Positions 18,479 to 27,614 are shown, counted from the stretch's first letter. The stretch: 64,000 nucleotides of DNA from an uncultured Lachnospiraceae bacterium (GCA_947564305.1 CANOBT010000002.1:44864-108863), one strand, 5' to 3'. The notes: a model not told the origin generated them from the letters alone. Program-made: numbers and translations.

Positions 18479-19666
18479 ATGAAAAAAATTAAGAGAAGTA
18501 TCATAAGCGGGATGCTCGTACTTACATTGAGCATGGGAACAGTTTTGAATGTGCAGGCAACAACGATAGAAGAAGCACAGGAGAAGGCGGAACAGCTCGA
18601 TGAGGAGAAGAGTGCAGCAGAGGCTGAGAAGAATGCTCTGGCGGAACAATTGAATCAGATTATCGAGGAAATGAATGAGGCTCAGCAAAAGCTTGCACAG
18701 AAGCAGGAAGAGATTAAGCAGGCTGAGGAGGAGCTGGTGCAGGCAAAGGTGGATGAGAATACACAGTACCAAAGCATGAAAAAGAGGATTCGGTACATGT
18801 ATGAAGTTGGCAATTCTCAGTATATCGAAGTGTTGGCAAACAGTGAGAACATGGGTGATTTCCTCAATAATGTGGAATATGTGAATCAGTTGTCGGAATA
18901 CGACCGGGATAAACTGGTAGATTTCCAGATTATCTGTAAGGAAGTAGAGGAAAAGGAAAGAGCCTTGGAGGAGGAATACCAGCAGTTAAAAGGACTGCAG
19001 GATGCTTTGATTGCCAAGCAGGCCGAGGTGGAACAGCTTTTGTCAGATAAGAATCTTCAGATTGCAGACTTGGAAGGTCAGATTGGAGAAAATGCTGCTG
19101 TATTGCAGGAGCTAATCCGTCAGGCGGAAGAGGAGAAGCGTAAGCAGGAAGAACAAGCCGCCGCAGCCGCGGCTGCCGCTGCGGCAGAAGCAGAAAGGCA
19201 GAGACAGGCTGCTGAGGCTGCAGCTTCGGCAAGATCTTCCTCCGGCGGCGGAAGTACGTATATTCCAAGTGACAATATTGTGGTGAGCGGCAATGGCCAG
19301 CTTTCCAACCCTTGTCCGGGAGCATCCATTTCCAGTACCTTTGGTTATCGTACTTTTGATAATTCTTACCACAATGGTTTGGACCTTGCGGCTTCCAGCG
19401 GAGCGCCTACGTATGCTGCTGACGATGGAACTGTGATTATTGCAGGATGGAGTGACAGTGCAGGGAACTGGGTGGTCATCGACCATGGCAATGGGATGGT
19501 AACAAAGTACATGCATCATTCAGCGCTGGCGGTTTCCGCGGGCCAGTCGGTGAGCCGGGGCCAGCAGGTTGGATATGTGGGTTCCACCGGATATTCTACC
19601 GGTCCGCATCTTCATTTCCAGGTGGAGATGAACGGCAGTGCGGTAGACCCGCAGGCATATCTCTAG
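18479..19666 (+). CDS. Coiled-coil M23 peptidoglycan hydrolase (EnvC/PcsB-like)
   Basis: 395 residues. A signal peptide at 1-28 ('MKKIKRSIISGMLVLTLSMGTVLNVQA') is followed by a long Glu/Lys/Gln-rich coiled coil (residues ~30-250, including an Ala-rich stretch). A C-terminal M23/LytM domain follows with the zinc ligands in 'HNGLDL' and 'HLHF', and 'YMHHSAL' between. Retention of all ligands suggests an active endopeptidase, unlike the regulatory E. coli EnvC. Its position directly after ftsEX fits the known pairing of FtsX with coiled-coil hydrolases at the septum (PcsB, EnvC, CwlO). Confidence 0.92.
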   Translation: MKKIKRSIISGMLVLTLSMGTVLNVQATTIEEAQEKAEQLDEEKSAAEAEKNALAEQLNQIIEEMNEAQQKLAQKQEEIKQAEEELVQAKVDENTQYQSMKKRIRYMYEVGNSQYIEVLANSENMGDFLNNVEYVNQLSEYDRDKLVDFQIICKEVEEKERALEEEYQQLKGLQDALIAKQAEVEQLLSDKNLQIADLEGQIGENAAVLQELIRQAEEEKRKQEEQAAAAAAAAAAEAERQRQAAEAAASARSSSGGGSTYIPSDNIVVSGNGQLSNPCPGASISSTFGYRTFDNSYHNGLDLAASSGAPTYAADDGTVIIAGWSDSAGNWVVIDHGNGMVTKYMHHSALAVSAGQSVSRGQQVGYVGSTGYSTGPHLHFQVEMNGSAVDPQAYL

Positions 19667-19707
19667 AAGGCAGGTCATAAATATACTAGTAGAATATTTT
19701 GCTAGGA

Positions 19708-19755
19708 AGCATACCCAAAAGGCATCCCGTATTACATGTCCCTGTGGGACGGGTG
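19708..19755 (+). repeat. Intergenic element, copy 1 of a pair
   Basis: The segment begins AGCATACCCAA and continues with ATCCC and ATGTCCCT...GGG. A closely similar arrangement recurs after gatB at 27507-27550. It contains a small GTCCC/GGGAC hairpin but no long T tract. It lies between the M23 and S41 genes. Confidence 0.5.
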
Positions 19756-19813
19756 GATTTTGTCCGATAAGGTATCTCCATAGAGCATAGAAAAATGATT
19801 TTGGAGTCAGGTA

Positions 19814-21013
19814 ATGAAAGAAGAACATAAGTTTTTGAAAGGGGCGCTTTGCGGCGCCCTTGCTATGTTATGTGTCGTAGCAGCTTTCAGCGGGATAAAA
19901 AATACCATAGCCCGCTTTCCGCAATTGGCTGCAATCACCGGGACTGATAAAAAAGACGAATTTTCGGAAGAAAAGCTTGAGGTAATCCGGCAGGCGATGG
20001 AGAAGTATTATCTGCATGCGGATGAGATTGATGATGAAGCGTTGGCGGAAGGAATCTATGCCGGATATGTGAGCGGCTTGGGAGACCCGTATTCTGTCTA
20101 TTACACTGCGGAAGAAGCAAAGGAGCTGCTTCAAGGAATTTCCGGAGAATATTCGGGGATTGGTGCGGCGCTTTCACGGAATAATGAGACCAATGTAGTC
20201 ACAATCACCAATGTTTACAAGGACTCCCCGGCAGAGGAAGCGGGCATGAAGGACGGGGATATCCTGTATATGGTAGATGAACATGAGGTCACAGGGGAAG
20301 ACCTCAATCAAGTAGTCGCTTGGATTAAAGGCGAGGAAGGTACAGAGGTAAAGCTGCATGTGATTCGAGATTCCGAGGAATTGGAGCTGACAGCGGTACG
20401 CCGTATGATTGAAGTGCAGACAGTGACCTATGAGATGAAAGACTCTGGGATTGGCTATATTCGAGTGTCAGAATTTGATACCGTTACTTATGAGCAGTTC
20501 AAAGATGCCCTGAGTGCTCTGAATGGAGAGGGGATGCAGGGGCTTGTTATAGATCTGCGGAGTAATCCGGGAGGCAATTTGACAGCAGTTTTAGATATGC
20601 TGGGGCAGATTCTTCCGGAAGGAACCATCGTTTCCACAGAGAATAAGGATGGAAAAGCGGAAGAGTATTTCTGTGACGGGACTCATGAGTTTAAGAAGCC
20701 TCTGGCTGTATTGGTGAACAGCTACAGCGCCAGTGCCTCCGAAATCTTTGCCGGTGCCGTGCAGGATTATGGGAAAGGGAAGATTGTCGGAACGACTACC
20801 TATGGAAAAGGGGTAGTCCAGGAAGTGATGGGGCTGTCAGACGGCTCTTATCTGAAGCTTACGATTTCTGAATATTTTCTGCCAAGCGGCAGGAGTATTA
20901 ATCAAGAGGGAGTTACTCCGGATGTGGAAGTGAAGTATGAGCCCAATGAAGAAGACGAAGAGGCGGATAATCAGTTGGAGAAGGCGTTGGAAGTGGTGAA
21001 GGAAGAACTATAA
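19814..21013 (+). CDS. S41-family C-terminal processing peptidase (CtpA/CtpB-like)
   Basis: 399 residues. An N-terminal membrane anchor (residues ~8-28, 'LKGALCGALAMLCVVAAFSGI') precedes a PDZ domain (~85-175, 'SGIGAALSRN...VYKDSPAEEAGMKDGDILYMVD') and an S41 catalytic domain. The nucleophile is S307 in 'SYSASASEIF' and the general base K332 in 'TTYGKGVVQ', with the usual 25-residue spacing. These serine proteases process extracytoplasmic proteins; in Bacillus, CtpB acts in sporulation signalling. Start ATG 19814 has AGTCAGG upstream, a weak Shine-Dalgarno. It completes the ftsEX-M23 cluster and may process the hydrolase or its regulators (inference). Confidence 0.92.
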   Translation: MKEEHKFLKGALCGALAMLCVVAAFSGIKNTIARFPQLAAITGTDKKDEFSEEKLEVIRQAMEKYYLHADEIDDEALAEGIYAGYVSGLGDPYSVYYTAEEAKELLQGISGEYSGIGAALSRNNETNVVTITNVYKDSPAEEAGMKDGDILYMVDEHEVTGEDLNQVVAWIKGEEGTEVKLHVIRDSEELELTAVRRMIEVQTVTYEMKDSGIGYIRVSEFDTVTYEQFKDALSALNGEGMQGLVIDLRSNPGGNLTAVLDMLGQILPEGTIVSTENKDGKAEEYFCDGTHEFKKPLAVLVNSYSASASEIFAGAVQDYGKGKIVGTTTYGKGVVQEVMGLSDGSYLKLTISEYFLPSGRSINQEGVTPDVEVKYEPNEEDEEADNQLEKALEVVKEEL

Positions 21014-21056
21014 AGTTTTTTGAAATTTCTAAAATTTCCGAAAACTTAAAAATATC

Positions 21057-21085
21057 TTGCAAACCCTAAAAAATTGTGTTATGCT
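21057..21085 (+). promoter_or_regulatory. Predicted promoter of the T-box leader
   Basis: -35 TTGCAA (21057-21062), a 17-bp spacer, and -10 TATGCT (21080-21085). Transcription would start near 21092, giving a leader of about 500 nt before aspS. Confidence 0.55.
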
Positions 21086-21091
21086 TATAAA

Positions 21092-21480
21092 CGATTTTAA
21101 CAAGGTAAAGTGTAAAAATCATGAAAGGCTGAGAACAAGACTCTGATTTTCAGAACCTGACAGGAAGGCGGCGTCACCGACTGAGAGCGCCAGGGAACTG
21201 TGCAAGTTATTATTTCAGTTCTAAGGAATTGCTGCAAGATAAGATGCATAGATTATTTTCAGGCAGTTTCTTAACAGGGAAGAAGATTAAGGGAACACTT
21301 GGGAGCTGACCGTCTGAAGGAAGAGTAGGCCGGTACGCAGAGCATGCGTTACATGCGTAAGAGAGGGATAGTTTCTGTACTGCAAGGGGGCAGGCAGGAC
21401 TGTTCAATGCGGGTGGTACCGCGGATTTTATCGAAATAAATTCCGTCCCGGGATGCGTTGATAGCATCCCGGGACGTTTT
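21092..21480 (+). promoter_or_regulatory. T-box leader upstream of aspS
   Basis: The hallmark T-box sequence GCGGGTGGTACCGCGG lies at 21409-21424, followed by a strong terminator at 21445-21480. The roughly 300 nt before it contains several hairpins and the GAAGAGTAGG...AAGAGAGG pattern common in T-box stems. Such leaders read through when an uncharged tRNA pairs with the specifier codon and the T-box bulge. I could not fold Stem I reliably, so the specifier is unassigned; AAC triplets occur at 21134 and 21154. Given the enzyme and the downstream gatCAB, tRNA-Asn or tRNA-Asp is expected. Confidence 0.88.
21445..21480 (+). terminator. T-box-controlled attenuator terminator
   Basis: A perfect 12-bp stem GTCCCGGGATGC / GCATCCCGGGAC with a 7-nt loop is followed by GTTTT. 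It is the terminator half of the T-box switch. Confidence 0.9.
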
Positions 21481-21592
21481 GCGTTATGTAGTTGTTAAAT
21501 ACACATACAAGTGTGTACACTTAAGCTGCGGCTTCATGAGAATATAGCAAAACGTCCCGGAGATGCAGGCATATTGAAAGGAGAGAAAGAAC

Positions 21593-22924
21593 ATGGAATT
21601 TGTAACCGGAATCAAAGAAAAAGAAACATTAGAATTGAGTAAATTGCTTGCAGAGGGCATGGCAGGAAATACAGTGAAAGTAAATGGTTCTATCCATACA
21701 ATCCGTGACATGGGCAATGTGGCTTTCATTATCCTTAGAAAGCGGGAGGGACTTGTACAATGTGTATTTGAGGAAGGAATTACAAACTTTCCCTTGAAAG
21801 ATTTGAAAGAAGCGGATACAGTAGAAGTAACAGGAACATTAATTGACTCAGAGAAAGCGCCGAACGGAATAGAAATTAGGATTTTGGAAATTAAGATTTT
21901 AAGTGAACCAGCAGATTCGATGCCGTTGCCTATTGCGAAGTGGAAGCTGAACACTTCACTGGAGGCAAAACTGAATTACCGGCCAATTTCTCTTAGGAAC
22001 ATACGGGAACGGGCAAAATTCAAGATACAGGAAGGGATTGTAAGAGGATTCCGTGATTTTCTTTACCAGGAAGGATTTACCGAGATTCATACGCCGAAGA
22101 TTGGAGCCAAAAGTGCAGAGGGCGGGGCGAATGTATTTAAGCTAGAATATTTCCACCGGCCTGCGATTTTGCAGCAGAGCCCCCAATTCTATAAACAGAT
22201 GATGGTTGGTGTATATGACAGGGTATTTGAGACTGCACCTGTATTTCGAGCGGAGAAGCACAACACGAAGCGGCATCTGAATGAGTACACGAGTCTCGAT
22301 TTCGAGATGGGGTATATTGACGGATTTGAAGATATCATGGCAATGGAAACAGGATTTCTTCAGTATACGATGAGGCTTTTGGAGAAGGATTATGACAGGG
22401 AGCTTAAGATTCTTGGGATTGAGCTTCCCAAAACAGAACAGATTCCTGCTGTCCGGTTTGATGAGATTAAGCGTCTGGTGTCAGAAAAATATGATTGGAA
22501 AACGAAAGCGCCGTATGATCTGGAGCCGGAGGAGGAGGTTCTTATCAGCCGGTATGCAAAAGAAGAGTGGGATGCGGATTTTGTGTTTGTGACACATTAT
22601 CCGTCCAAAAAACGTCCTTTCTATGCTATGGATGACCCTAAAGACGCCGCTTTCACCCTGAGTTTTGACCTGCTGTTCCGGGGAATGGAGATTACCACCG
22701 GAGGTCAGCGAATCCATGATTATCATGAACTGTTGAAAAAAATGGAGGCAAGAGGGATGACGACGGAAGGCATGGAGCAGTATTTGAGTGCTTTCCGATA
22801 TGGGATGCCTCCGCACGGCGGGCTTGGCATTGGCATGGAACGCTTGACTATGAAACTGATGGGGGAGGACAATGTACGGGAGACTACATTGTTCCCGAGG
22901 GATTTGAGCAGATTGGAACCATAA
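21593..22924 (+). CDS. aspS: Archaeal-type aspartyl-tRNA synthetase (probably Asp-tRNA(Asn)-forming)
   Basis: 443 residues, the short AspRS form: an OB-fold anticodon-binding domain (residues ~15-105) and a class II catalytic core. It lacks the long insertion of bacterial AspRS (about 590 residues). Motif 2 is 'FETAPVFRAEKHNTKRHLNEYTSLDFEMG' and motif 3 'GGLGIGMERLTM'. Enzymes of this type in Clostridia are often non-discriminating and charge tRNA-Asn with Asp for later amidation. The gatCAB amidotransferase genes 1.3 kb downstream support this. Start ATG 21593 follows AAAGGAGAG. Control is by the T-box leader. A discriminating role specific to tRNA-Asp cannot be excluded by eye. Confidence 0.9.
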   Translation: MEFVTGIKEKETLELSKLLAEGMAGNTVKVNGSIHTIRDMGNVAFIILRKREGLVQCVFEEGITNFPLKDLKEADTVEVTGTLIDSEKAPNGIEIRILEIKILSEPADSMPLPIAKWKLNTSLEAKLNYRPISLRNIRERAKFKIQEGIVRGFRDFLYQEGFTEIHTPKIGAKSAEGGANVFKLEYFHRPAILQQSPQFYKQMMVGVYDRVFETAPVFRAEKHNTKRHLNEYTSLDFEMGYIDGFEDIMAMETGFLQYTMRLLEKDYDRELKILGIELPKTEQIPAVRFDEIKRLVSEKYDWKTKAPYDLEPEEEVLISRYAKEEWDADFVFVTHYPSKKRPFYAMDDPKDAAFTLSFDLLFRGMEITTGGQRIHDYHELLKKMEARGMTTEGMEQYLSAFRYGMPPHGGLGIGMERLTMKLMGEDNVRETTLFPRDLSRLEP

Positions 22925-23020
22925 ACCTTTATGAGAATGCCTGCACAGCCAGAACTGAACCACAAGGAATGAAAAGGTGTTTTCTATAGAAGGCGAATGC
23001 TCGGAAAGACATGGTGAAGT

Positions 23021-24208
23021 ATGGCAAAAAAGAATGAGTGTTATTTGTGCGGAGGAAAACTTACGAATGGTTACTGTCCGGCCTGTGGGTTGGATAATAC
23101 GAGAATCCACAGGAAACATTATCATCTGAATGAAAGTTATTCTGTGGAGAGTATGAACGGAGACACAGGGAAGGCCTCAGTGAAATGTAAGGAGAAGGCG
23201 AAGCAGGCAGATAAGAAGAACGATAGTCAGATACTTTATCCTGCTCAAAGTTCACAAAATGCAGGCAGGGGGACTGAACAGTCCGTTCGGAATTCACAGA
23301 ATATAGGAAATCAAAAAGCGCAGACAGTAAAACCCTTCAAGGGGGCAGCCAGTCAGCCGCATCAGCCCACACAGATGTTACGCAATGGTGCTTCATCAAC
23401 CCCGGCGTTAGGTAAGGTAAAAATCGCAGTGGCTGTCATCGGGCTGGTCGCTGTGGTGGGCGGATTTGCAGTACAATATGTTGAGGAGCATCAGGCAGAC
23501 ACCGGCCCTATTTATCAGAGTTTGTCTTCAACTGATTATGTGGAGGAATATGGTGACCCCTATGACCTTGTGAAACGGGAGCTGTCAGATACAGGGGAAC
23601 GCTATGAAACAGAGTTAGAGCCAGGGGAATATCTGGTAGGAGTCCATCTGCCGGAGGGCGTTTATACCGCCACGCTTTTGGAAGGCTCTGGCAGCCTTAA
23701 CGTGGATGATTTTGAAAATGCAATCTATCTGTGGCAGTCATTTGGCACGGATGAGGAATACGATGAGGTGGGACAGATGGAGGATATCCGCCTCTATACA
23801 GGAGCGTTGGTTACGGTGGATAATAACGTGCTTTTGCAGATGAGCACAGAGAACGGGCAGACGGATCAGATGGAAATACAGGCAAATCCGCTGACAGACT
23901 CCAGAACCCTGGAGAAGGATGAGACCATCACAGTGGGAGAGGAAATTTCCCCGGGAGTATATGATATTTCTGCCGAGTCCGGTTGGGCAATGCTTCGCTG
24001 CAAAGTACCGGATGCGGAGTATGAAGATGGCTTTTACGAGAAGATTTACTGGCTGGGGGATCAAAAATGGGACCGGATTTACCGGAATGTATATCTGACA
24101 GAGGAGATGGAGATTACGGCGGATGAAAATATGCTCCTGCTGACGCCTAGTGAGAATATCGGAAGCGGAGATTATGAGGAGTATTATAAAGACTATAAAT
24201 ATTATTAG
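23021..24208 (+). CDS. Zinc-ribbon membrane protein of unknown function
   Basis: 395 residues. The N-terminal treble-clef zinc ribbon has C7-x2-C10 and C19-x2-C22. A polar linker follows to about 130, then one TM helix (133-153, 'VKIAVAVIGLVAVVGGFAVQY'). The C-terminal ~240 residues hold two related beta-rich units, one around 'PGEYLVGVHLPEGVYTATLLEGSG' and one around 'TVGEEISPGVYDISAESGWAML', each with a G-x-Y-x-(V/I) turn. Orientation is probably N-in, C-out. It lies between aspS and gatC with short gaps (96 and 24 bp), so it is probably co-transcribed with them. No function is recognised. Confidence 0.75.
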   Translation: MAKKNECYLCGGKLTNGYCPACGLDNTRIHRKHYHLNESYSVESMNGDTGKASVKCKEKAKQADKKNDSQILYPAQSSQNAGRGTEQSVRNSQNIGNQKAQTVKPFKGAASQPHQPTQMLRNGASSTPALGKVKIAVAVIGLVAVVGGFAVQYVEEHQADTGPIYQSLSSTDYVEEYGDPYDLVKRELSDTGERYETELEPGEYLVGVHLPEGVYTATLLEGSGSLNVDDFENAIYLWQSFGTDEEYDEVGQMEDIRLYTGALVTVDNNVLLQMSTENGQTDQMEIQANPLTDSRTLEKDETITVGEEISPGVYDISAESGWAMLRCKVPDAEYEDGFYEKIYWLGDQKWDRIYRNVYLTEEMEITADENMLLLTPSENIGSGDYEEYYKDYKYY

Positions 24209-24232
24209 GAGCTGCTGGAAAGGACGGGGACG

Positions 24233-24526
24233 ATGGCAAATCAAATTTCAAATGAAACAATGGAATATGTGGGGATTCTTGCAAAACTGGAATTGTCCGC
24301 ACAGGAAAAAGAGGCTGCAAAGTCCGATATGGAAAAGATGCTGGATTATATTGATACATTAAATGAACTGGATACTTCGGGAGTGGAGCCGATGTCTCAT
24401 GTTTTTCCTGTTCATAATGTATTCAGAGAAGATGTTGTCACAAACGGGGACAACAAAGAACAGACGTTGGCAAATGCACCTCTTCGGAAAGAAGACAGTT
24501 TTGAAGTGCCGAAGACAATTGGATAG
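24233..24526 (+). CDS. gatC: Asp/Glu-tRNA amidotransferase subunit C
   Basis: 97 residues. 'ISNETMEYVGILAKLELSAQEKE' and 'MLDYIDTLNELDTSGVEPMSHV' are the conserved GatC signature, and the C-terminal belt ends 'LRKEDSFEVPKTIG'. GatC wraps GatA and GatB and stabilises the complex that amidates Asp-tRNA(Asn) or Glu-tRNA(Gln). First of three consecutive gat genes; the gap to gatA is 27 bp. Confidence 0.95.
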   Translation: MANQISNETMEYVGILAKLELSAQEKEAAKSDMEKMLDYIDTLNELDTSGVEPMSHVFPVHNVFREDVVTNGDNKEQTLANAPLRKEDSFEVPKTIG

Positions 24527-24553
24527 AGACTGGATAAAAGGCGGTGAAAGGTG

Positions 24554-26065
24554 ATGGATTTATTAAATCTGACAGCAATCGAGCTGGGGAAGAAGATAAA
24601 GGAAAAAGAAGTGACAGTGGCGGAGGCTGTGAAAGCAGCGCTTGCACGGGCAAAGGCAGTGGAGACAGACATCAACAGCTATGTGACTCTGGACGAGGCA
24701 GGGGCGTTTGCGCAGGCGGAGGCAGTTCAGAAAAAAATTGACGCAGGAGAACTGACCGGTCCTCTGGCGGGGGTTCCTGCAGCAATCAAAGATAACATGT
24801 GTATCCAGGGGCAGCTTACCACATGCAGCTCCAAAATTCTTTCGAATTATATCCCCACATTTACGGCAGAGGCAGTGAAGAATCTGAAGAAAGCCGGGGC
24901 GGTGATTCTGGGAAAGACAAATATGGATGAATTTGCCATGGGCAGCACCACAGAGACCTCCTACTACGGACCGACGAAAAATCCACATAATCTGAAACAT
25001 GTTCCAGGCGGTTCCTCGGGCGGCTCCTGCGCGGCTGTAGCAGCACAGGAATGCTTCTATGCCCTTGGTTCCGATACCGGCGGCTCTATTCGCCAGCCTA
25101 GTTCTTTCTGTGGAGTCGTGGGTCTTAAGCCAACCTATGGTACGGTTTCTCGTTACGGTCTGGTTGCCTATGGTTCGTCTCTGGATCAGATTGGCCCGGT
25201 GGCGAAGGATGTAGCGGACTGCGCCGCAATTTTGGAGGCAATCGCATCCCATGACAAAAAAGACAGCACTTCCGTGGAACGAAAGGACTGTGATTTTACA
25301 TCCGCATTGGTGGATGATGTGAAAGGTATGAAGATTGGGATTCCCAAAGATTATATGAGGGAGGGACTGGATTCGGAGGTGGCAGATGCTATCTGGGATG
25401 CGGCGAAAGTGTTAGAGCAAAAAGGCGCTGTGATAGAAGAATTCGATTTAAGCCTGGTAAAATATGCGATTCCGGCATATTATGTGATCGCATCTGCGGA
25501 GGCTAGCTCGAACCTGGAGCGTTTTGACGGTGTAAAATACGGCTACCGTACACCAGACTATGAAGGTCTGCACAACATGTACAAGAAAACCCGTTCCGAG
25601 GGATTTGGGGCAGAGGTAAAACGCCGGATTATGCTGGGTTCCTTCGTCTTAAGTTCCGGGTATTATGATGCATATTATCTGAAAGCACTGCGTGTAAAGG
25701 CATTGATCAAACAGGCATTTGACAAGGCGTTTGAATCCTATGATTTGATACTCGGACCGGCAGCCCCCACCACGGCACCGGAGCTGGGGAAGAGCTTGAG
25801 CGACCCGATGAAAATGTATCTGGGCGATATCTATACGATATCCGTGAATCTGGCAGGACTTCCAGGAATGGTTGTACCTGTCGGAAAAGACAGTAAAGGG
25901 CTGCCTGTGGGAATGCAGCTTATTGGAAATAGTTTTCAGGAGAAAACGTTGATTCGGGCAGCTTATACTTACGAGTGCGCGACCAACAAACAGTTTGAGA
26001 CGCCGGCGGACATGAAAGCGGCGTACACAAAAAATACGGTTTCTGCGACAGGAAAGGAGGCGTAA
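24554..26065 (+). CDS. gatA: Asp/Glu-tRNA amidotransferase subunit A
   Basis: 503 residues, amidase-signature family. It releases ammonia from glutamine for transamidation on GatB. The Ser-cisSer-Lys catalytic triad is intact: K79 ('IKDNM'), S154 ('PGGSSGGS') and S178 ('DTGGSIRQP'). These numbers equal those of well-studied GatA proteins. A GTG at 24551 opens the frame one codon earlier; ATG 24554 is preferred with GTGAAAGG upstream. The gene is followed after 5 bp by gatB. Confidence 0.96.
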   Translation: MDLLNLTAIELGKKIKEKEVTVAEAVKAALARAKAVETDINSYVTLDEAGAFAQAEAVQKKIDAGELTGPLAGVPAAIKDNMCIQGQLTTCSSKILSNYIPTFTAEAVKNLKKAGAVILGKTNMDEFAMGSTTETSYYGPTKNPHNLKHVPGGSSGGSCAAVAAQECFYALGSDTGGSIRQPSSFCGVVGLKPTYGTVSRYGLVAYGSSLDQIGPVAKDVADCAAILEAIASHDKKDSTSVERKDCDFTSALVDDVKGMKIGIPKDYMREGLDSEVADAIWDAAKVLEQKGAVIEEFDLSLVKYAIPAYYVIASAEASSNLERFDGVKYGYRTPDYEGLHNMYKKTRSEGFGAEVKRRIMLGSFVLSSGYYDAYYLKALRVKALIKQAFDKAFESYDLILGPAAPTTAPELGKSLSDPMKMYLGDIYTISVNLAGLPGMVVPVGKDSKGLPVGMQLIGNSFQEKTLIRAAYTYECATNKQFETPADMKAAYTKNTVSATGKEA

Positions 26066-26070
26066 TTGCT

Positions 26071-27507
26071 ATGGCAAGACAGTATGAGACGGTCATCGGA
26101 CTGGAAGTTCACGTGGAACTGGCTACAAAGACAAAGATTTTCTGCGGATGCAGCACCGCATTCGGGGCAGCACCGAATACCCATACCTGTCCGGTATGTA
26201 CGGGAATGCCAGGCTCCCTTCCGGTTTTGAACAAACAGGTGGTGGAATATGCCATGGCAATTGGGCTGGCGACAAACTGTGAGATCACAAGAGTGTGTAA
26301 GTTTGACAGAAAGAACTATTTTTATCCGGACAACCCGCAGAACTACCAGATTTCCCAGTTGTATCTTCCAATTGCAAGAAACGGATTTGTAGAGATTGAG
26401 GCAGGAAATATTAAGAAACAGGTTCGTATCCATGAGATGCATATGGAGGAGGATGCCGGAAAGCTGGTTCATGATGATTGGGATGATACTTCTCTGGTAG
26501 ATTACAACCGGAGTGGTGTTCCTCTTGTGGAAATCGTATCTGAGCCGGACATGCGTTCCGCGGAGGAAGTGATTGCATATCTGGAAAAGCTCCGTCAGAT
26601 TATCCAATATCTGGGTGCATCAGACTGCAAACTCCAGGAGGGCTCTATGCGTGCGGATGTGAATCTTTCTGTGCGGGAGGCGGGAAGCGAAACCTTCGGA
26701 ACCAGGACTGAGATGAAGAATCTAAATTCCTTTAAGGCAATTGCACGGGCAATCGAAGGAGAGAGAGAACGCCAGATTGAACTTTTGGAGGATGGAAAGG
26801 CAGTCATTCAGGAAACCCGCCGTTGGGACGACAATAAGGAAAGCTCTTATGCTATGCGCTCTAAGGAGGACGCTCAGGACTACCGTTATTTTCCAGAGCC
26901 GGACCTGGTGCCGATTGTCATCAGTGATGAGTGGATAGAAAAAATCAAGAGCCAGCAGCCGGAACTGCGTACAGAAAAATTGGAACGCTACAAAAAGGAA
27001 TTTGATATCCCACAGTATGACGCAGAAATCATTACGGAGTCAAAAAGTATGGCAGATTTGTTTGAAGCTACAACCGCAATCTGCAAAAAGCCTAAAAAAG
27101 TTTCTAACTGGCTTATGGTGGAGACCATGCGTCTGATGAAGGAGCATGGGATGGAGCCGGATGAGCTAGCCTTTTCTCCGGAAAATCTGGCCAAATTGAT
27201 TACACTTACCGAGGCAGGGACCATCAATAGCTCTGTGGCAAAAGAAGTATTTGAAAAGATTTTTGCCGGGGATATTGATCCGGAAGAATATGTGGAAGAG
27301 CATGGAATGAAGACTGTCAATGACGAAGGGGCACTGAAAGCAGTGGTTGAAAAAGTCATTGCGGACAACCCTCAGGCTGTTTCGGATTATAAAGGCGGTA
27401 AGGAAAAGGCGTTGGGCGCATTGGTAGGTCAGACCATGAAAGCCATGAAGGGAAAAGCAAATCCAGGGATGGTGAACCAGATGCTTCGGGAGATGCTTGC
27501 CAGATAA
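26071..27507 (+). CDS. gatB: Asp/Glu-tRNA amidotransferase subunit B
   Basis: 478 residues. 'ETVIGLEVHVELATKTKIFCGCSTAFGA', 'TCPVCTGMPGSLPVLN' and 'RSGVPLVEIVSEPDM' are the GatB kinase-like core. The zinc-binding cysteines at the N-terminus are present, and the C-terminal YqeY-like tail domain ('NPQAVSDYKGGKEKALGALVGQTMKAM') recognises the tRNA. It completes the GatCAB heterotrimer. Confidence 0.96.
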   Translation: MARQYETVIGLEVHVELATKTKIFCGCSTAFGAAPNTHTCPVCTGMPGSLPVLNKQVVEYAMAIGLATNCEITRVCKFDRKNYFYPDNPQNYQISQLYLPIARNGFVEIEAGNIKKQVRIHEMHMEEDAGKLVHDDWDDTSLVDYNRSGVPLVEIVSEPDMRSAEEVIAYLEKLRQIIQYLGASDCKLQEGSMRADVNLSVREAGSETFGTRTEMKNLNSFKAIARAIEGERERQIELLEDGKAVIQETRRWDDNKESSYAMRSKEDAQDYRYFPEPDLVPIVISDEWIEKIKSQQPELRTEKLERYKKEFDIPQYDAEIITESKSMADLFEATTAICKKPKKVSNWLMVETMRLMKEHGMEPDELAFSPENLAKLITLTEAGTINSSVAKEVFEKIFAGDIDPEEYVEEHGMKTVNDEGALKAVVEKVIADNPQAVSDYKGGKEKALGALVGQTMKAMKGKANPGMVNQMLREMLAR

Positions 27508-27550
27508 GTATACCCAAGGTGTATCCCACAATTTATGTCCCTTTGGGTGT
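27507..27550 (+). repeat. Intergenic element, copy 2 of a pair (after gatB)
   Basis: AGTATACCCAA...ATCCC...ATGTCCCT...GGG closely matches the element at 19708-19755. Here ACCCAA and TTGGGT form the arms of a hairpin, followed by TGTAAATTT, so it could act as a weak terminator for gatCAB. Confidence 0.5.
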
Positions 27551-27587
27551 AAATTTATAGAGATTTTATAATTGGTTTACAAATTTA

Positions 27588-27614
27588 TTAGCACTCGCTT
27601 TAAAAGAGTGCTAA
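27588..27614 (+). promoter_or_regulatory. CIRCE operator (HrcA binding site)
   Basis: A perfect CIRCE element: TTAGCACTC, nine-base spacer, GAGTGCTAA. HrcA binds it and represses heat-shock genes. It controls htpG here, which is less usual than groESL or dnaK. Confidence 0.95.

Noticed and set aside
21121..21200. TPP-riboswitch-like words (GGCTGAGA, AACCTGA, CAGGGAA) in the aspS leader
   Set aside because: The order is suggestive, but the core CTGGATAAT...CCAG block and the 5' GGGG partner are missing. The stretch can be explained as part of the T-box leader.
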